Made by a program: the position numbers and the translations under genes
DNA from: Ceratorhiza oryzae-sativae
Lineage: Eukaryota; Basidiomycota; Agaricomycetes; Cantharellales; Ceratobasidiaceae
Assembly (NCBI GenBank): GCA_030998015.1
Contig: JARWMV010000060.1
Coordinates: forward strand, 24,850-88,849
DNA length: 64,000 bases
Direction: 5' to 3'
Shown: positions 1-10,100 of the stretch, in pieces
How positions within the stretch are numbered: the stretch's first letter is position 1
Layout of the letters: the number at the start of each line of letters is the position of its first letter
The notes under the pieces: generated by a model
Told to the model about the DNA's origin: nothing
Database searches by the model: none
What the model saw: the letters and a program-made list of their open reading frames with translations, nothing else

Positions 1-1608
1 GTTTCAGGCGCTATCCAACAGCAAGCAAAATGATGCATCATTTGTTGTCTGGACAGGATGTTGCATGCACAAAGAGCTAAACGCAGTCAAAGGTGGTGCG
101 AATGCGATGGCAGCAGCTTGGTCAACTCACAAACTTCCTCCACCAATTGCGTTATACAACAAGTTTGAGGCTGGGAAGACACCCACCAAAGCAGAAAGCG
201 TAGGGACCTCTCGAAAGCAAAAGCAAGACAGCTTGCAAGGCGGCGTCAAGCTCACAAGTCTAGCAGGCGCAATACTCAATAATAAAAACGATAAAGTTGG
301 ACAGCAAGACACTTACAAGCACTATTTCAAGGTATGTGTACAGGGGGTATTCTGATTGACTCAAACTAACTTGTATTTGAGAAACATTTTGGCTTCCATC
401 TAAGTTTTCCTCAGACGAACAGCACACGATATGGATCGCATTGTGACGCTGCAGTAGAGCTTGTTATCAACTATGACACCTACCTGCACTTCTTTCAACA
501 AGTCCACAATGCAAAAAACGCTCCAGGTTTTACAAACATTGAGCTTAATGTCTTCAATGGCCTACAGGATACAGCAACACTTGTTGAGCTTACAGTTCTT
601 GGACTCTATGCCCAATCGGTTGGTCAACCTTATATGCTGCATGTCCGTGGCACAGCAGAAAATGCTCTTACCCTTGGAGGACTTCACAAGCATGTCAAGG
701 CTCATTGCCAAGCAATTATTGCCAACCCAGACTTACTCCTAGCATCTGATGCATCTCCTGAAACTGGAGCACTTGAAGGCAAAGTCTGGGATTGTCCAGA
801 TTTTATGTATCATGTTGCACAAACTAGTAGTGCTCTGCTGCACTTACAGGAGATCCTGGTCGCTTTTTTTGAGGGTGCCTTAGATACATGGGAGCAATTC
901 ACAACCAAGTTCACTCTGGGCAGTCCTATAAGTCAGGCTACTCCCAAGCAGCAGGCAAGTGTATGGAACAGCGCTACAAACAACACTAGTGAGGGGGCGC
1001 TTGGCCAATGCTGCCAGATGATCTGACAGGCACCATTCATAACAGATAATCAGTGGAACGCTTGGGTGATGTGGAAACAGAACAATACTCTTGAATTCTC
1101 CCATAATATACTAGGTGAAATGGACCACAGTTTTATACACAAGCAAGCTTGGAGGATTGACACCAGCAGTGCTTCCCAGATAGCGCGGTTTGAGCAGAAC
1201 AAAGTGTGGGAGCAGAGGGCTGAAAGTAACCTAGCCAAACTGACAAAAACAAGCAAACAGAGAGCAGCGACCAAGTGCAGACTTGCACAGGTCAAAATCA
1301 TGCACGGAGCTAGCATTGGCAATCTTAAAAAACTCAAAGTGACTGAACTAGATGCTCAGATCGACAAGCTTTGTGAGCTCAGTGACAAAGAGATTCCTGC
1401 AAAAAGTACTATAGGCAATAAACTAGCAAAAGTACAGGAGGTTCTGAAGGGGTTACATCAATGTGAAAAAGGAGCGACCAAGAAGGGCATGGGATTAGAA
1501 GAAGACAAGGGATCTAGTAGTGATACTGATATGCATGAGGGGCGTATTACTGATATGGAACAGTATCCAGATGAACACATGGATCTGGATCCAGAATGGG
1601 ATTACTGA
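1..1608 (+). pseudogene. C-terminal part of a multicopy Agaricomycete (probably transposon-derived) protein, copy 1
   Basis: The reading frame enters from outside the window with the motif WTGCCMHKELN at about bases 40-75. It continues through a 50-nt intron at 332-381 (GT-AG, branch-like ctaac) and then stays open to the stop at 1608, except for one in-frame TGA at 1024-1026. Visible landmarks are TRYGSHCDAA, a VAFFEGALDTW segment and a basic, helical C-terminus with a KLKVTELDAQIDKL stretch. I recognise the layout as a large protein family of unassigned function that is repeated many times in mushroom-forming fungi. That recognition is from memory. The TGA could be a CGA arginine codon changed by C-to-T. 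This copy keeps more CpG than the DNA to its right, so it may be younger. A second, N-terminal copy lies on the opposite strand at 2038-4100. Confidence 0.55.
332..381 (+). other. Intron in the copy-1 pseudogene
   Basis: GTATGT donor after a complete Lys codon, ctaac branch-like site about 15 nt before the TTTGAG acceptor. Splicing keeps the frame open into the FPQTNSTRYGSH segment. A later AG at 403-404 would break the frame. Confidence 0.55.
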
Positions 1609-1785
1609 GGACATAGCAGTATACATAATGTGCTAATCAACTACCTTGATTTTATTTGTAATTTCTACATGACCACTAAACTACACAATATGTGCAATAC
1701 TACCTAACAATGCATTTTGACTGGAACTGTATGTGTATCTGTTTGGTCCTCCCCGCCACCTGGACACTCAGCAGCCAAAGGCTGC
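1609..1785. other. Non-coding 3' flank of copy 1
   Basis: AT-rich DNA with almost no CpG between the end of the copy-1 frame and the truncated LTR. No coding signal seen. Confidence 0.4.
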
Positions 1786-2037
1786 CAGTCCCCACAGACT
1801 GCTGACTGAGATGTATTTCAACTTTGATGTGAAATTCCACAGCTCCACAGCAGCTTCTATCCCCAACCAGATGTGACTCACTGTACAGACTTGTTTGTTA
1901 TGATGTGGCTCATGAGATGTATATATACTGGGTCAAGTTCACAGAGGACTCCTCAAGAACTTGACCTCTGTTGAATACAAGTTCTTTTATCCTCTTTATT
2001 TCTGTTTTACTTGTTGCCTGACTTGTCATTGTTGACA
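1786..2037 (+). repeat. Truncated solo LTR, family LTR2 (3' part)
   Basis: This stretch is the reverse complement, with scattered changes, of the segments near 62202-62440 and 63362-63545. It holds a TATA-like tatatata at about 1919-1927, then an inverted repeat GGTCAAGTTC (1931-1940) / GAACTTGACC (1957-1966), and ends in TTGTTGACA at 2037, as the other LTR2 copies do. The expected 5' part with the TGTCATGA start is missing, so the copy is truncated. It abuts exactly the broken end of the minus-strand pseudogene at 2038. Confidence 0.6.
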
Positions 2038-4100
2038 GCTGCTGCCATTGTGTTTGGACCACCTTTGACTGTGTTCAGTTCTTTATGCATGCAGCATCCT
2101 GTCCAGACAATGAACAATGCATCAATCTGCTTGCTCTCAGGCAGCACTTGAAACACCTCCTTGCCGGTTGTAAGAGCTAGAGCTATCCATGCACTGTGTG
2201 TTATAGCACTCTGTGGATTGGGATCCAGAATCCCCCAGTTGCCTGTTGTGCAACAGGCAACATCCAGATTCTCAGAGAGCACCTGTCTGCACTCTTCTTC
2301 ACTCATGGTGTTGAGGACTTTGTGTCCACAAAGCTCATGATTGCAGTCAACCATCCAGGCCCCCAAGATCTTGAAAAGCAGCTTTTGATATGAGGCATGA
2401 TCTGTAAGAACAGCTTGCATTTTTAGAGCAAAAGTCTGTGGGGTCATGGGGTTGCTTTCTCCAAGTGGACCTCTGCTCAATATATCACAGCAAGTGCTAA
2501 TGACTTTCTTCCAGCCCTCAAATTGCAACTGAGCAGTGTGGTTTACTGCCTTTTGAACACCCATATAGTGCAATGGAGGAGCCTTTGGAGCAGTCTTTGG
2601 CTCTTCCTGGGGCACTTGATCTGTGTAAGTAGGCACTGGCATTTGGATCAGCCTGGCTTCATGCTGCTGATTCTTAATCCCTGTGCCTTTACCACAGATG
2701 GACAAGTCTACTAAAGGCAATAAGCTATATATTGTAGTTATCAGACCACATACTAACAGGTAGTTTTATTGATTTCACATGCAATCTGCATCTGTGCTTG
2801 TACCAACCCTTCAAGCATGATTTGAGAGACACTTTGTGTGCTGACAGAATCTACAACTGCAAGACCAAAGGTTTGAGCTATACAGTAGATTAGAGGCACC
2901 ATTTTTTCTGTAGCAACTTGTAAACCAGCTAGTTCCCATAGCATATCTCAAATATCTGGGAAGATTCCACCATGGGTGCCCTTAAGCAATCAACTACTGT
3001 CTGTAAAAGCTCTTGATTTGGCAAGCTTGGCTGCACTGCAAGCTTTTTGCACTGGTGCATGCACAATTCATTTGTGCAAAGCATCATGGCTGTGCTTGAA
3101 GCTGCACATGTGTTTCCAAAGCTGTTGTATGATCACCTGGTCTTTTTTAGTAATTGTCAGAGCTGACAACCTGAACAACAAGGCCTAACACTGGTGAGGC
3201 AAAGGCAGATCTATGGGCTTGATGGCCTGAGGTCAAACCACAACACCTAAGGGTGGACACACAGTGAGGGGAAGGGGTGCAACAATACACAGAGGGGTTC
3301 AGAGGTGCACTTGTGCTGAAGAGCACTGGGCAGGAACTAAGTGGCTTGGTGACCAACTCAGGTAGAAGGGATAGTTCAACAGGAGGTCAAGTTCTCGGGC
3401 TTAAGGCTCTCAGACTCTCCCTTATATATTCACAGTGGAGGCAGTACATATGTAATAAGAAGTCTAAGTATATTGTACAATGACAGAAATGGTGCCACAT
3501 CAACAGAATATTCCAGAATACATCAACAGTGGTCAAAAACAACAAGGTCATGTGACTCAGTCAGTTATTCTATGCATATATCTGAATAAATGGGACTTGT
3601 CCATAAAGTAGAAAAATAGAGGTAAAATAAATCATAATAAATTCAGATAAATTTGTGCTCATGGTCTAGGCCATGACAGTATTCCTTGATGTTTTAGCTG
3701 CTGTTTCTGTCTGATTTTGTGACTGTGTCAGTAGAGAAGTGATATTACTATCTAGTGTCATAGTTCTAGTACTAGCAGAAGCAAGTTTCTTCTCCAAAAG
3801 ACCATTTAGTGTTTCTGCCTTCAAGAGTGCACTGCTCTAAGCTTGTAATTCACCTAGTGCCCAGTTTAACTTATCATGAGTTCTTTGGCACTCAGCCTGC
3901 ATAGTCTCAGCCAAGAGTTGTAGTTTTGAACAAAGTATCTTGATTGTAGAATTTGCTTGCTGTACTTGTCTTGTTTCATTTAATAAAGCTGCACATTTAT
4001 GCGCCTTAAAAGACAGTTTATTAGTGTTTCTGAAGGGCATTATCAACCTTAAGGTGCTCCCACAATCCCCTGCAGTGTCAGGAGACTGTTGCCAATGCAA
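2038..4100 (-). pseudogene. N-terminal part of the same multicopy family, copy 2, disrupted by a solo LTR
   Basis: Read on the minus strand from about 4100 downwards, the DNA gives a helical N-terminus (3837-4100). After one TAG it runs on in frame to 3679. A 524-bp solo LTR follows, and the same frame resumes at 3154 and runs through 2945 with three TGA codons (3068-3070, 2990-2992, 2948-2950). It then gives AGLQVATEKMVPLI (2753-2944) and, past a short gap or intron, the 2041-2720 frame ending in WTGCCMHKELNTVKGG. That last motif matches the start of copy 1, so both are the same family in opposite orientations. The 3' end is cut off at 2038 by the LTR2 fragment. One of the TGAs fits a Trp codon and the others fit CGA, so the lesions look like C-to-T decay. 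The region is almost CpG-free. Confidence 0.55.
3155..3678 (-). repeat. Solo LTR, family LTR1 (524 bp)
   Basis: The ends are TGTCAGAGC...CCATGACA on the plus strand, that is TGTCATGG...CTGACA on the element's own strand. It is flanked by GTAAT (3150-3154) and GTATT (3679-3683), a 5-bp target duplication with one mismatch. The element strand carries a TATATAAGG-type box. It has the same length and order as the copy at 60096-60619 and resembles 62669-63195. No internal retrotransposon sequence is present. It interrupts the copy-2 pseudogene. Confidence 0.85.
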
Positions 4101-4719
4101 ATGAGTTGGAAGTGCAGCTAATTGAGTATCCTGTGTGCCTGAATGATGTTTCTTTGTAATAGATTAGCTAGATCTAGGCATCACAAGAAGCCAATAAATG
4201 AAGTGATGGAAGGGCAAGGCAACAGAAGGTTTGGAGAGATTGATTACATCACCAGTTCTGATCTTGAGATTGCCTTTTTTGGCCAGTTTTTTTGGCCAAA
4301 CTGATTGTTCCTTTTGAACTGACTGGCTCATCCAATAAGTATGAAGTGAATTTTGATAGTCCTTTACTGCTCATTGTAAGGGATTCTCCATTCAATATGT
4401 ATGATCCATCACCATCTTAGCCTTATTCAAGAGCCTTGAGGACTTTTTGTAGTCTGGAGGTTGGGTTTTTTAATGGACAATGCCTTTAAATTCCAGTACT
4501 CTATTTATTATGTCATGACACTAGACACAAAAACAATGTGTTCTGTCCATAAATCTTAAACCACAAATGCATGCCTGCTTTTGGTAAGTGGCTGTGCAGA
4601 GGAAGAATTCCAACTTGATCAGCGTGCACACCAGCAACTGCCATTCTCAATGTGATTGCCAGTCCCCACAGATAGTGTGCTGGCTGCCCATCAGCCTGTA
4701 AAATCATGTTTTATATTTT
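4101..4719. other. CpG-poor transposon-territory DNA, no gene recognised
   Basis: Between the copy-2 N-terminus and the helicase-like fragment. Only short, unrecognised open frames are present. It may include more of the decayed 5' region of copy 2. Confidence 0.4.
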
Positions 4720-5055
4720 TTGAAACTCCAGAAAAACAAATTGCTTGAAAAATGTTGTATGGAGGCTGCAATTGGCAACGCCACATTTGGGGTGATCATG
4801 GCCAGCTCTGGCAATCCAGTGGAGACTCTAGTTGTCAAACCACATGCCAGAACAAGATTAATAACTAGGAAATCTCAATTGACCTTTGCCTTGGGTGTCA
4901 ATGCTGGCTGGGATGTTCTCTGTGTGGGTGGGACTTGCTCAGGCAAATCTGTTGCATTAACTCTGCAAAAGCCATACAGCATAATGAGTTGTAAATCAGT
5001 TTCAGGAGGCATAATAAAACAGTGGGAACAATCAAGGTGTCATGCAACCAAATGA
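4720..5055 (+). pseudogene. Helicase-like (RecQ/DEAD-type) N-terminal fragment
   Basis: The frame contains a stretch resembling a helicase Q-motif followed by Walker A: RKSQLTFALGVNAGWDVL, then GGTCSGKS at about 4928-4951. Superfamily 2 helicases have the order Q-motif, short spacer, GxGxGKS/T. Here the first glycine context is altered and no DEAD/DEAH box follows in frame, so only a fragment remains. The surrounding DNA is CpG-poor like the rest of this transposon territory, and helicase genes are common passengers of basidiomycete repeats. Recognition is by motif only; a chance resemblance remains possible. Confidence 0.35.
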
Positions 5056-5145
5056 CATCAGTGTCATTGTCACAAGGAATCATCACCCATTATTACACCC
5101 TGATCTTCCCCCTTGTTTTATTACCATCAGCCAAAAGGCCAGATC

Positions 5146-5163
5146 ATTGTAATGCATTACAAT
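5146..5163. repeat. Perfect 18-bp palindrome
   Basis: ATTGTAATG followed directly by its reverse complement CATTACAAT. Function unknown; possibly the centre of a small decayed inverted-repeat element. Confidence 0.5.
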
Positions 5164-5847
5164 GGGGGTTGGCATGCTTTGTGTGCCATGCCCCCAGGTT
5201 ATGTGGTGCCTTTGATGTAAAAAAATGGCACATAAAATCGACCTCTCAACCATTGATGACAGGAAACTTTGAAGCTCCTGAAGTTGTAGAATGTTTAATA
5301 GCATGCATTTCTAAGAGAAATGGTAAAGGTGGAAATTGTTTATATTAGGTGTATCAAAATGTAGATAGCTTGAGTGTATGCAAATTCATGATATGAGAGT
5401 GCACATTCAAAAAGTGCCCTTACCAAAGTTTGCTCAGTGGTATTATATATTGTTTTGGGAAGCTGCATTTATGCCCACAGTGTGTGTCATGAATGTTTCT
5501 TGAATTCATTTCTGCACAATTTTTGGTTGTTGTTGTTTGGTTCAATGCATTGGTAATGTTGTCATCAGCATTCTTACAGTCTTCTACCCCTGTAGAAGTA
5601 CACCAATTGTCCCAACCTACTTGCTGGGTAACTGGAATGCACCTTAAATCAACTTTCATTCCCAAACAGGGTCGGAAGAACAAATCTCGATGCCAGAAAG
5701 CTCTGCTTCAGCATGGAGGAGACAGCCAACCAACAAGCGGCACAGAATATGTTAGTTATGTGCTCAAATAATCGAATGCTGCTAAAGCACTGCATGCATG
5801 CTACTTAAATACATTAGATTGGAAGAGTTACTTGCAATTTACAAGCA
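5164..5847. other. End of the CpG-poor block, no gene recognised
   Basis: A short open frame covers 5493-5771 on the plus strand; its second half (from about 5640) looks more coding-like (basic, KQGRKNKSRC) and may be an upstream exon of the remnant at 5848-6168. CpG dinucleotides reappear from about 5690. Confidence 0.3.
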
Positions 5848-6168
5848 CAGGACTCAAAGCACTTCAAAAAACTCTTAGCCCGAGGCAATGCTCTTGCCAC
5901 TCAGTGCTCGCATCTATTTGCCCAGAAGCGCAATCTTGCGAAGGCTGCTGCACAATCAAAGATTCGACTGGAGCATAATCAGGACGACATAATGAAAGTA
6001 AAGGGAGTCGAACTCAATGATCAAATCAGATTATACCAACAGGTACTCGCCAACGAGAAGGGTTTCCCAAGCACCAGCAAGCTCAAAGTTGCCGAAAAGA
6101 GGGCTCTAGTCTTAGAGATGGCTTTGACATATATTCAAAATCACCCTGTCGCTTCAGTTTCTGCTTAA
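5848..6168 (+). pseudogene. Coding remnant: C-terminal coiled-coil exon of an unidentified protein
   Basis: An open frame of about 107 codons without its own start runs to TAA at 6166-6168. It is strongly helical and charged (QDSKHFKKLLARGNALATQ near the start, KLKVAEKRALVLEMALTYIQ near the end). Codon use and CpG content look like a real gene, unlike the DNA just to the left. The GFPSTSKLKVAEKRA part resembles the C-terminal basic helices of the copy-1 family, so it may be the tail of a third member or of an adjacent repeat-encoded protein. I cannot assign a function. Confidence 0.35.
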
Positions 6169-6880
6169 TGCTCAGGCTCGCTGCGCATGTATCAAACGTT
6201 CAGTTCTTAGACTTGTTTCTCGGTCCGTATGTTGAGATATCGATTCATTAATCTATATTACATCACGTCTTGCACTGTCTCATTCATTCTAACATTTACA
6301 AATCGCTCGATAACATGCTCAATGTAGCACACATTCTGTGTGCCACTTTTCGTGGCGATTCGCTTACGTAAACCGTGGGAGATGGCACGCTTCGCGTGCC
6401 GACTCCCAGTTACAATCTGGTTGTAAATTATGGTATTGTCTAAATTGCAGGAAATGCCCATTATTTTTCCGAGGCGGATTCACATCGAACAAAATTGACC
6501 GTTCAATTCCCAAACTGATTAGAATGTCCCCATAATCAATTGTGCGCCAGGAATAGCGACTGAATCCGTCACTACGCAACGATGCACACAACCCTTCGCA
6601 AGTCAGTCTCCATCCTTTTTTGTAACCGTTATTAACACAGGGACTATGATAATGATTGGGTATTGAAATAAATAGGAATGGGTTTGTAGGCAACAGGTAA
6701 GGATTCTCGGTGGAGAAATATGCGCTATAGGTAAATAGTGTTTTAGAAAGTAATCAGAAACTTCCGCTGTAACGCTTTACAATAACTCAACAAGCATTAT
6801 CGAGCAATCGAAATACGCAGCATAAACCTACACATCCTAAAGTTCTGGTCAGATGGTATATAGATGCTGTGCCAAAGATG
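6169..6880. other. Intergenic, nothing recognised
   Basis: Only short overlapping open frames on both strands; no motif or splice pattern I can support. Confidence 0.5.
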
Positions 6881-6956
6881 GACATCAGGCTGACGGGACT
6901 CTCCTGGGCGCTGAGCGCGGTGAGTGGATGAACTCCCCCATGGTTCATGTGCTCAC
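6881..6956 (+). repeat. Dispersed direct repeat, copy A
   Basis: About 75 bp (core GACGGGACTCTCCTGGGCGC ... TGGTTCATGTGCTCAC) that recurs at 14640-14710 with roughly 80% identity by eye. The two copies point the same way and bracket the NLR and GCP2 genes. Confidence 0.5.
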
Positions 6957-7185
6957 AACGTCATAGGGCCTGATTCAGGTAAGCGTGGAGCGCAGGGTTG
7001 GTCGCCAGGTGTCATTTCGTCGAGACTATATGCTGCTCGAGAGCCCGGCCGCTACCCCACTTCACATATGGGGCTGTGGATGACCGAGCTTGGTTTTGTC
7101 TTGTTCGGCACCACGTAAAGCATGCACTGCCTCTGGAATAACAGTGACCTCGAGGCAGCCTTGTGCAGTGCTCGCTCCCACCACC

Positions 7186-10100
7186 ATGGCCACTCGTCGA
7201 GCGTTAGATGCGGTCGGTGAAACTACCAAGGATATACTAAGACGAGCTGCCGACGCTACTGAACTCGTTCCTCCGCTGAAGGATGCGGCCCGAATCGCAT
7301 TGATGATCGGAGAGTTGGTCCGGGTACGCCAAGCGCTTATATCTGTGGCTGCTATGATGTGAGGGATTCAAACTCGATTACCAGGGCTTTCACAGGAATA
7401 AAAAAGAGTGGAAAGAGCTAGAAGACTATGTCCAAGAGGCCACAGCAGCCGTCATCCGCTCGCTTGCCCAAATCGACACGTCTGATCCGGATGTAACGAC
7501 AAATCTGGCAACCCTGAAAAGGTATGACGGTGAGGATGGTGCAGGTATCAACAACCAACGTTCCCTTCAACAGCACCTTGGACGAAGTTGCCCGGGATAT
7601 CAACTTTGAGAAGAAGAACAAGTTCAAAAGCCTTCTCCAATGGCACGAGAACAGACTGGACACAATCGCGAAAATGAAGGATCGGGTGAAACTTGCCACA
7701 GATGTGTTTCAGGTATGTGACCATGTATAAATCGATACCATTGCCTCCCAGGAAGCTGACTCCCACACAGATAGGCGCGAGCACGACCGTCATCATCAAA
7801 ACCACGAAGACCGAAAACACTGCCACGAAGATACACGACGTGGTGCTAGCCAATAGCCACACTTGTGAATTTGTGTTCCGTTGACCACGCGTTCGTGTCC
7901 TGACGTGCTTCATAGTGTCAGACCTTGCCCGGGATACGTCCGCAACTAAAGCAAACACCCAACAGATTGAACGAAACGCTCTCCTAGACAAACTCCAACG
8001 CGTAGAGGGCTCTTCCTGGGATGGACGAAAAGTATGTTTGGGTAACACCCGAGCCGACCTTATCGACAAAATCCTTGCATGGGCCAGCTCTCCATTCACT
8101 CCGGACCCAATCCGAGCCGGACAGACCTCGTCTGAGGGGACGGCAGGGATCAAGATCATGCTGTTGACGGCTGTGGCTGGGGCAGGAAAGACAGCCATCG
8201 CGCACACCATCGCTCAGCGGTGCTCGACAGACAGGCGACTGGCGTCGTCGTTCTTCTTCGCTCGCGAGAGTAGCGGACGAAATGCTCCAACCGCGCTGTT
8301 CACGTCTATAGCTGCTGACCTGAGCGGAGTCGCCCCAGGACTGGCCGAGCATATAGCTGCCGCCCTGGAAGGGGATCGAAGCCTGCTCTCGGCGCCGATA
8401 TCGCGCCAGTTCGATGACCTGGTGCTGAAGCCCTGTGAACAGTATCGGTTTGATCGACCGATGGTGATCGTGATCGACGCCTTGGACGAGGCATGGGACG
8501 AGAGTTTGATTGACGTTCTGCAAAACCGTGCTGGCCTACTACCGAACTCAATCCGGCTGCTTTTGACTTGTCGAATGCGACCAGAGCTGGGCCCTCTATG
8601 TCGCCGGCAGCACGTACGCAGGGTGGACTTGGACATCACAGCTGCGGAAAACATGAATGATGCTGCCGAATACACTGGATATAGACTTACAAAACTGGTG
8701 GAAGATAGAAACCTGGGGCCAGGCTGGCCAGACGAGAGCCTGAGGTCGAAGTTCTTGGTCAAGGCAGATGGGCTGTTCTTGTGGATCGCGACCGTATGCA
8801 ACTTTCTTGAGAAGAAGAACGACCCGAAGGGCGAGCTAAGCAAGCTGTTAGATCAAGCAGTGGTCTCACGCTCGTCGCCAGATGCTCGGATGGACCAGCT
8901 CTATGCGACAATACTGGAGTCGTTCGATTGGGACGATGACAGCTTCGTGACTGACTATCACCGAGTGATGGGAACGGCAATCACGAGCAAGTCGCCGATG
9001 ACGATATCTGCGATGAAGGACCTGTATAGGGATGAGTGGCTAGCCCACGACTTTACACTTCAAAGTCTAAGCCCTCTGTTGACGGGCATGAGTGAGACAG
9101 AACAGAGTCGACAGCCTGTGAGAGTACTTCACCAGTCTCTGCGAGAGTTCCTTGTAGATCGTTCAGGGTCCACTTCGATGTATGCTCGGTTCCATATCGA
9201 AGACAGGGAAACAAGTGCGGACCTTGCTGTGCTATGTCTGAATATCCTGAACCGACACTTGGGCAGTTACTCGTCCCTTGTTGGGTACCTTGCAAGCGAC
9301 CTGGACGGAGACAGGGACGAAGGAGTGCCTAGATTGGAGCAGGGTGCAATATCAGAGGCAGTCTGGTACGCATGCCAGTTCTGGCCAGACCATGTGTGCG
9401 ACTGTACCAAGGCGGAGGCCGTGCAAAAGCCTCTAGAGCTGTTCATGACGAATGGACTAGTGACATGGCTTGAAATCACGGCGGCATATGGTCGCTGTCG
9501 TGACATCGGGGCCGCACAAGCATGGATGAAGGTATGGAAACCGTTTGAGGTGAATGATCAAGATGAACGCTGAGGTCATTAAATGTAGACTAATATAAAT
9601 GAGGAAGTCAAGCAATGGCTGAAGGACAGTGAAATAGTGTTTGCAACAACCTGCGCGAGGCTGGCTGAGAGATTGAAGTACGAAGATCGACTAGAAGAGG
9701 CGCTGAGTGTTATCCAAGGGGCAGCAGAGGCATATCGACGGCTGGCTGGAGATCAACCAGCTGCATACACACCTCACCTTGCGTGGTCTCTCAACAACCT
9801 ATCCCTTCGCCTGTCTGATGTGGGTCGACATGACGAGGCGCTGAGTGCGATCCAAGAGGCAGTAGAGCTGCGACAGCGGCTGGCTGGAGATCGACCAGCT
9901 GCATACACACCTGACCTTGCTATGTCTCTCAACAACCTATCCGTTCGCCTGTCTGATGTGGGTCGACATGACGAGGCGCTGAGTGCGATCCAAGAGGCAG
10001 CAGAGGCGTATCGACGTCTGGCTGGAGATCAACCAGCTGCATACACACCTGACCTTGCTATGTCTCTCAACAACCTATCCGTTCGCCTGTCTGATGTGGG

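Noticed and set aside
3155..3678. Complete LTR retrotransposon
   Set aside because: No second LTR within range and no gag/pol between copies; the 5-bp duplications directly flank single LTRs, so these are solo LTRs.
1..6170. Interpretation as an intact retroviral-type or viral insertion
   Set aside because: No capsid, protease, reverse transcriptase or integrase motifs are visible; the coding pieces belong to a fungal multicopy family and a helicase-like fragment.
7548..8843. Minus-strand frames of 220 and 209 codons
   Set aside because: Antisense to the NACHT exon, whose frame carries clear Walker A and B motifs.
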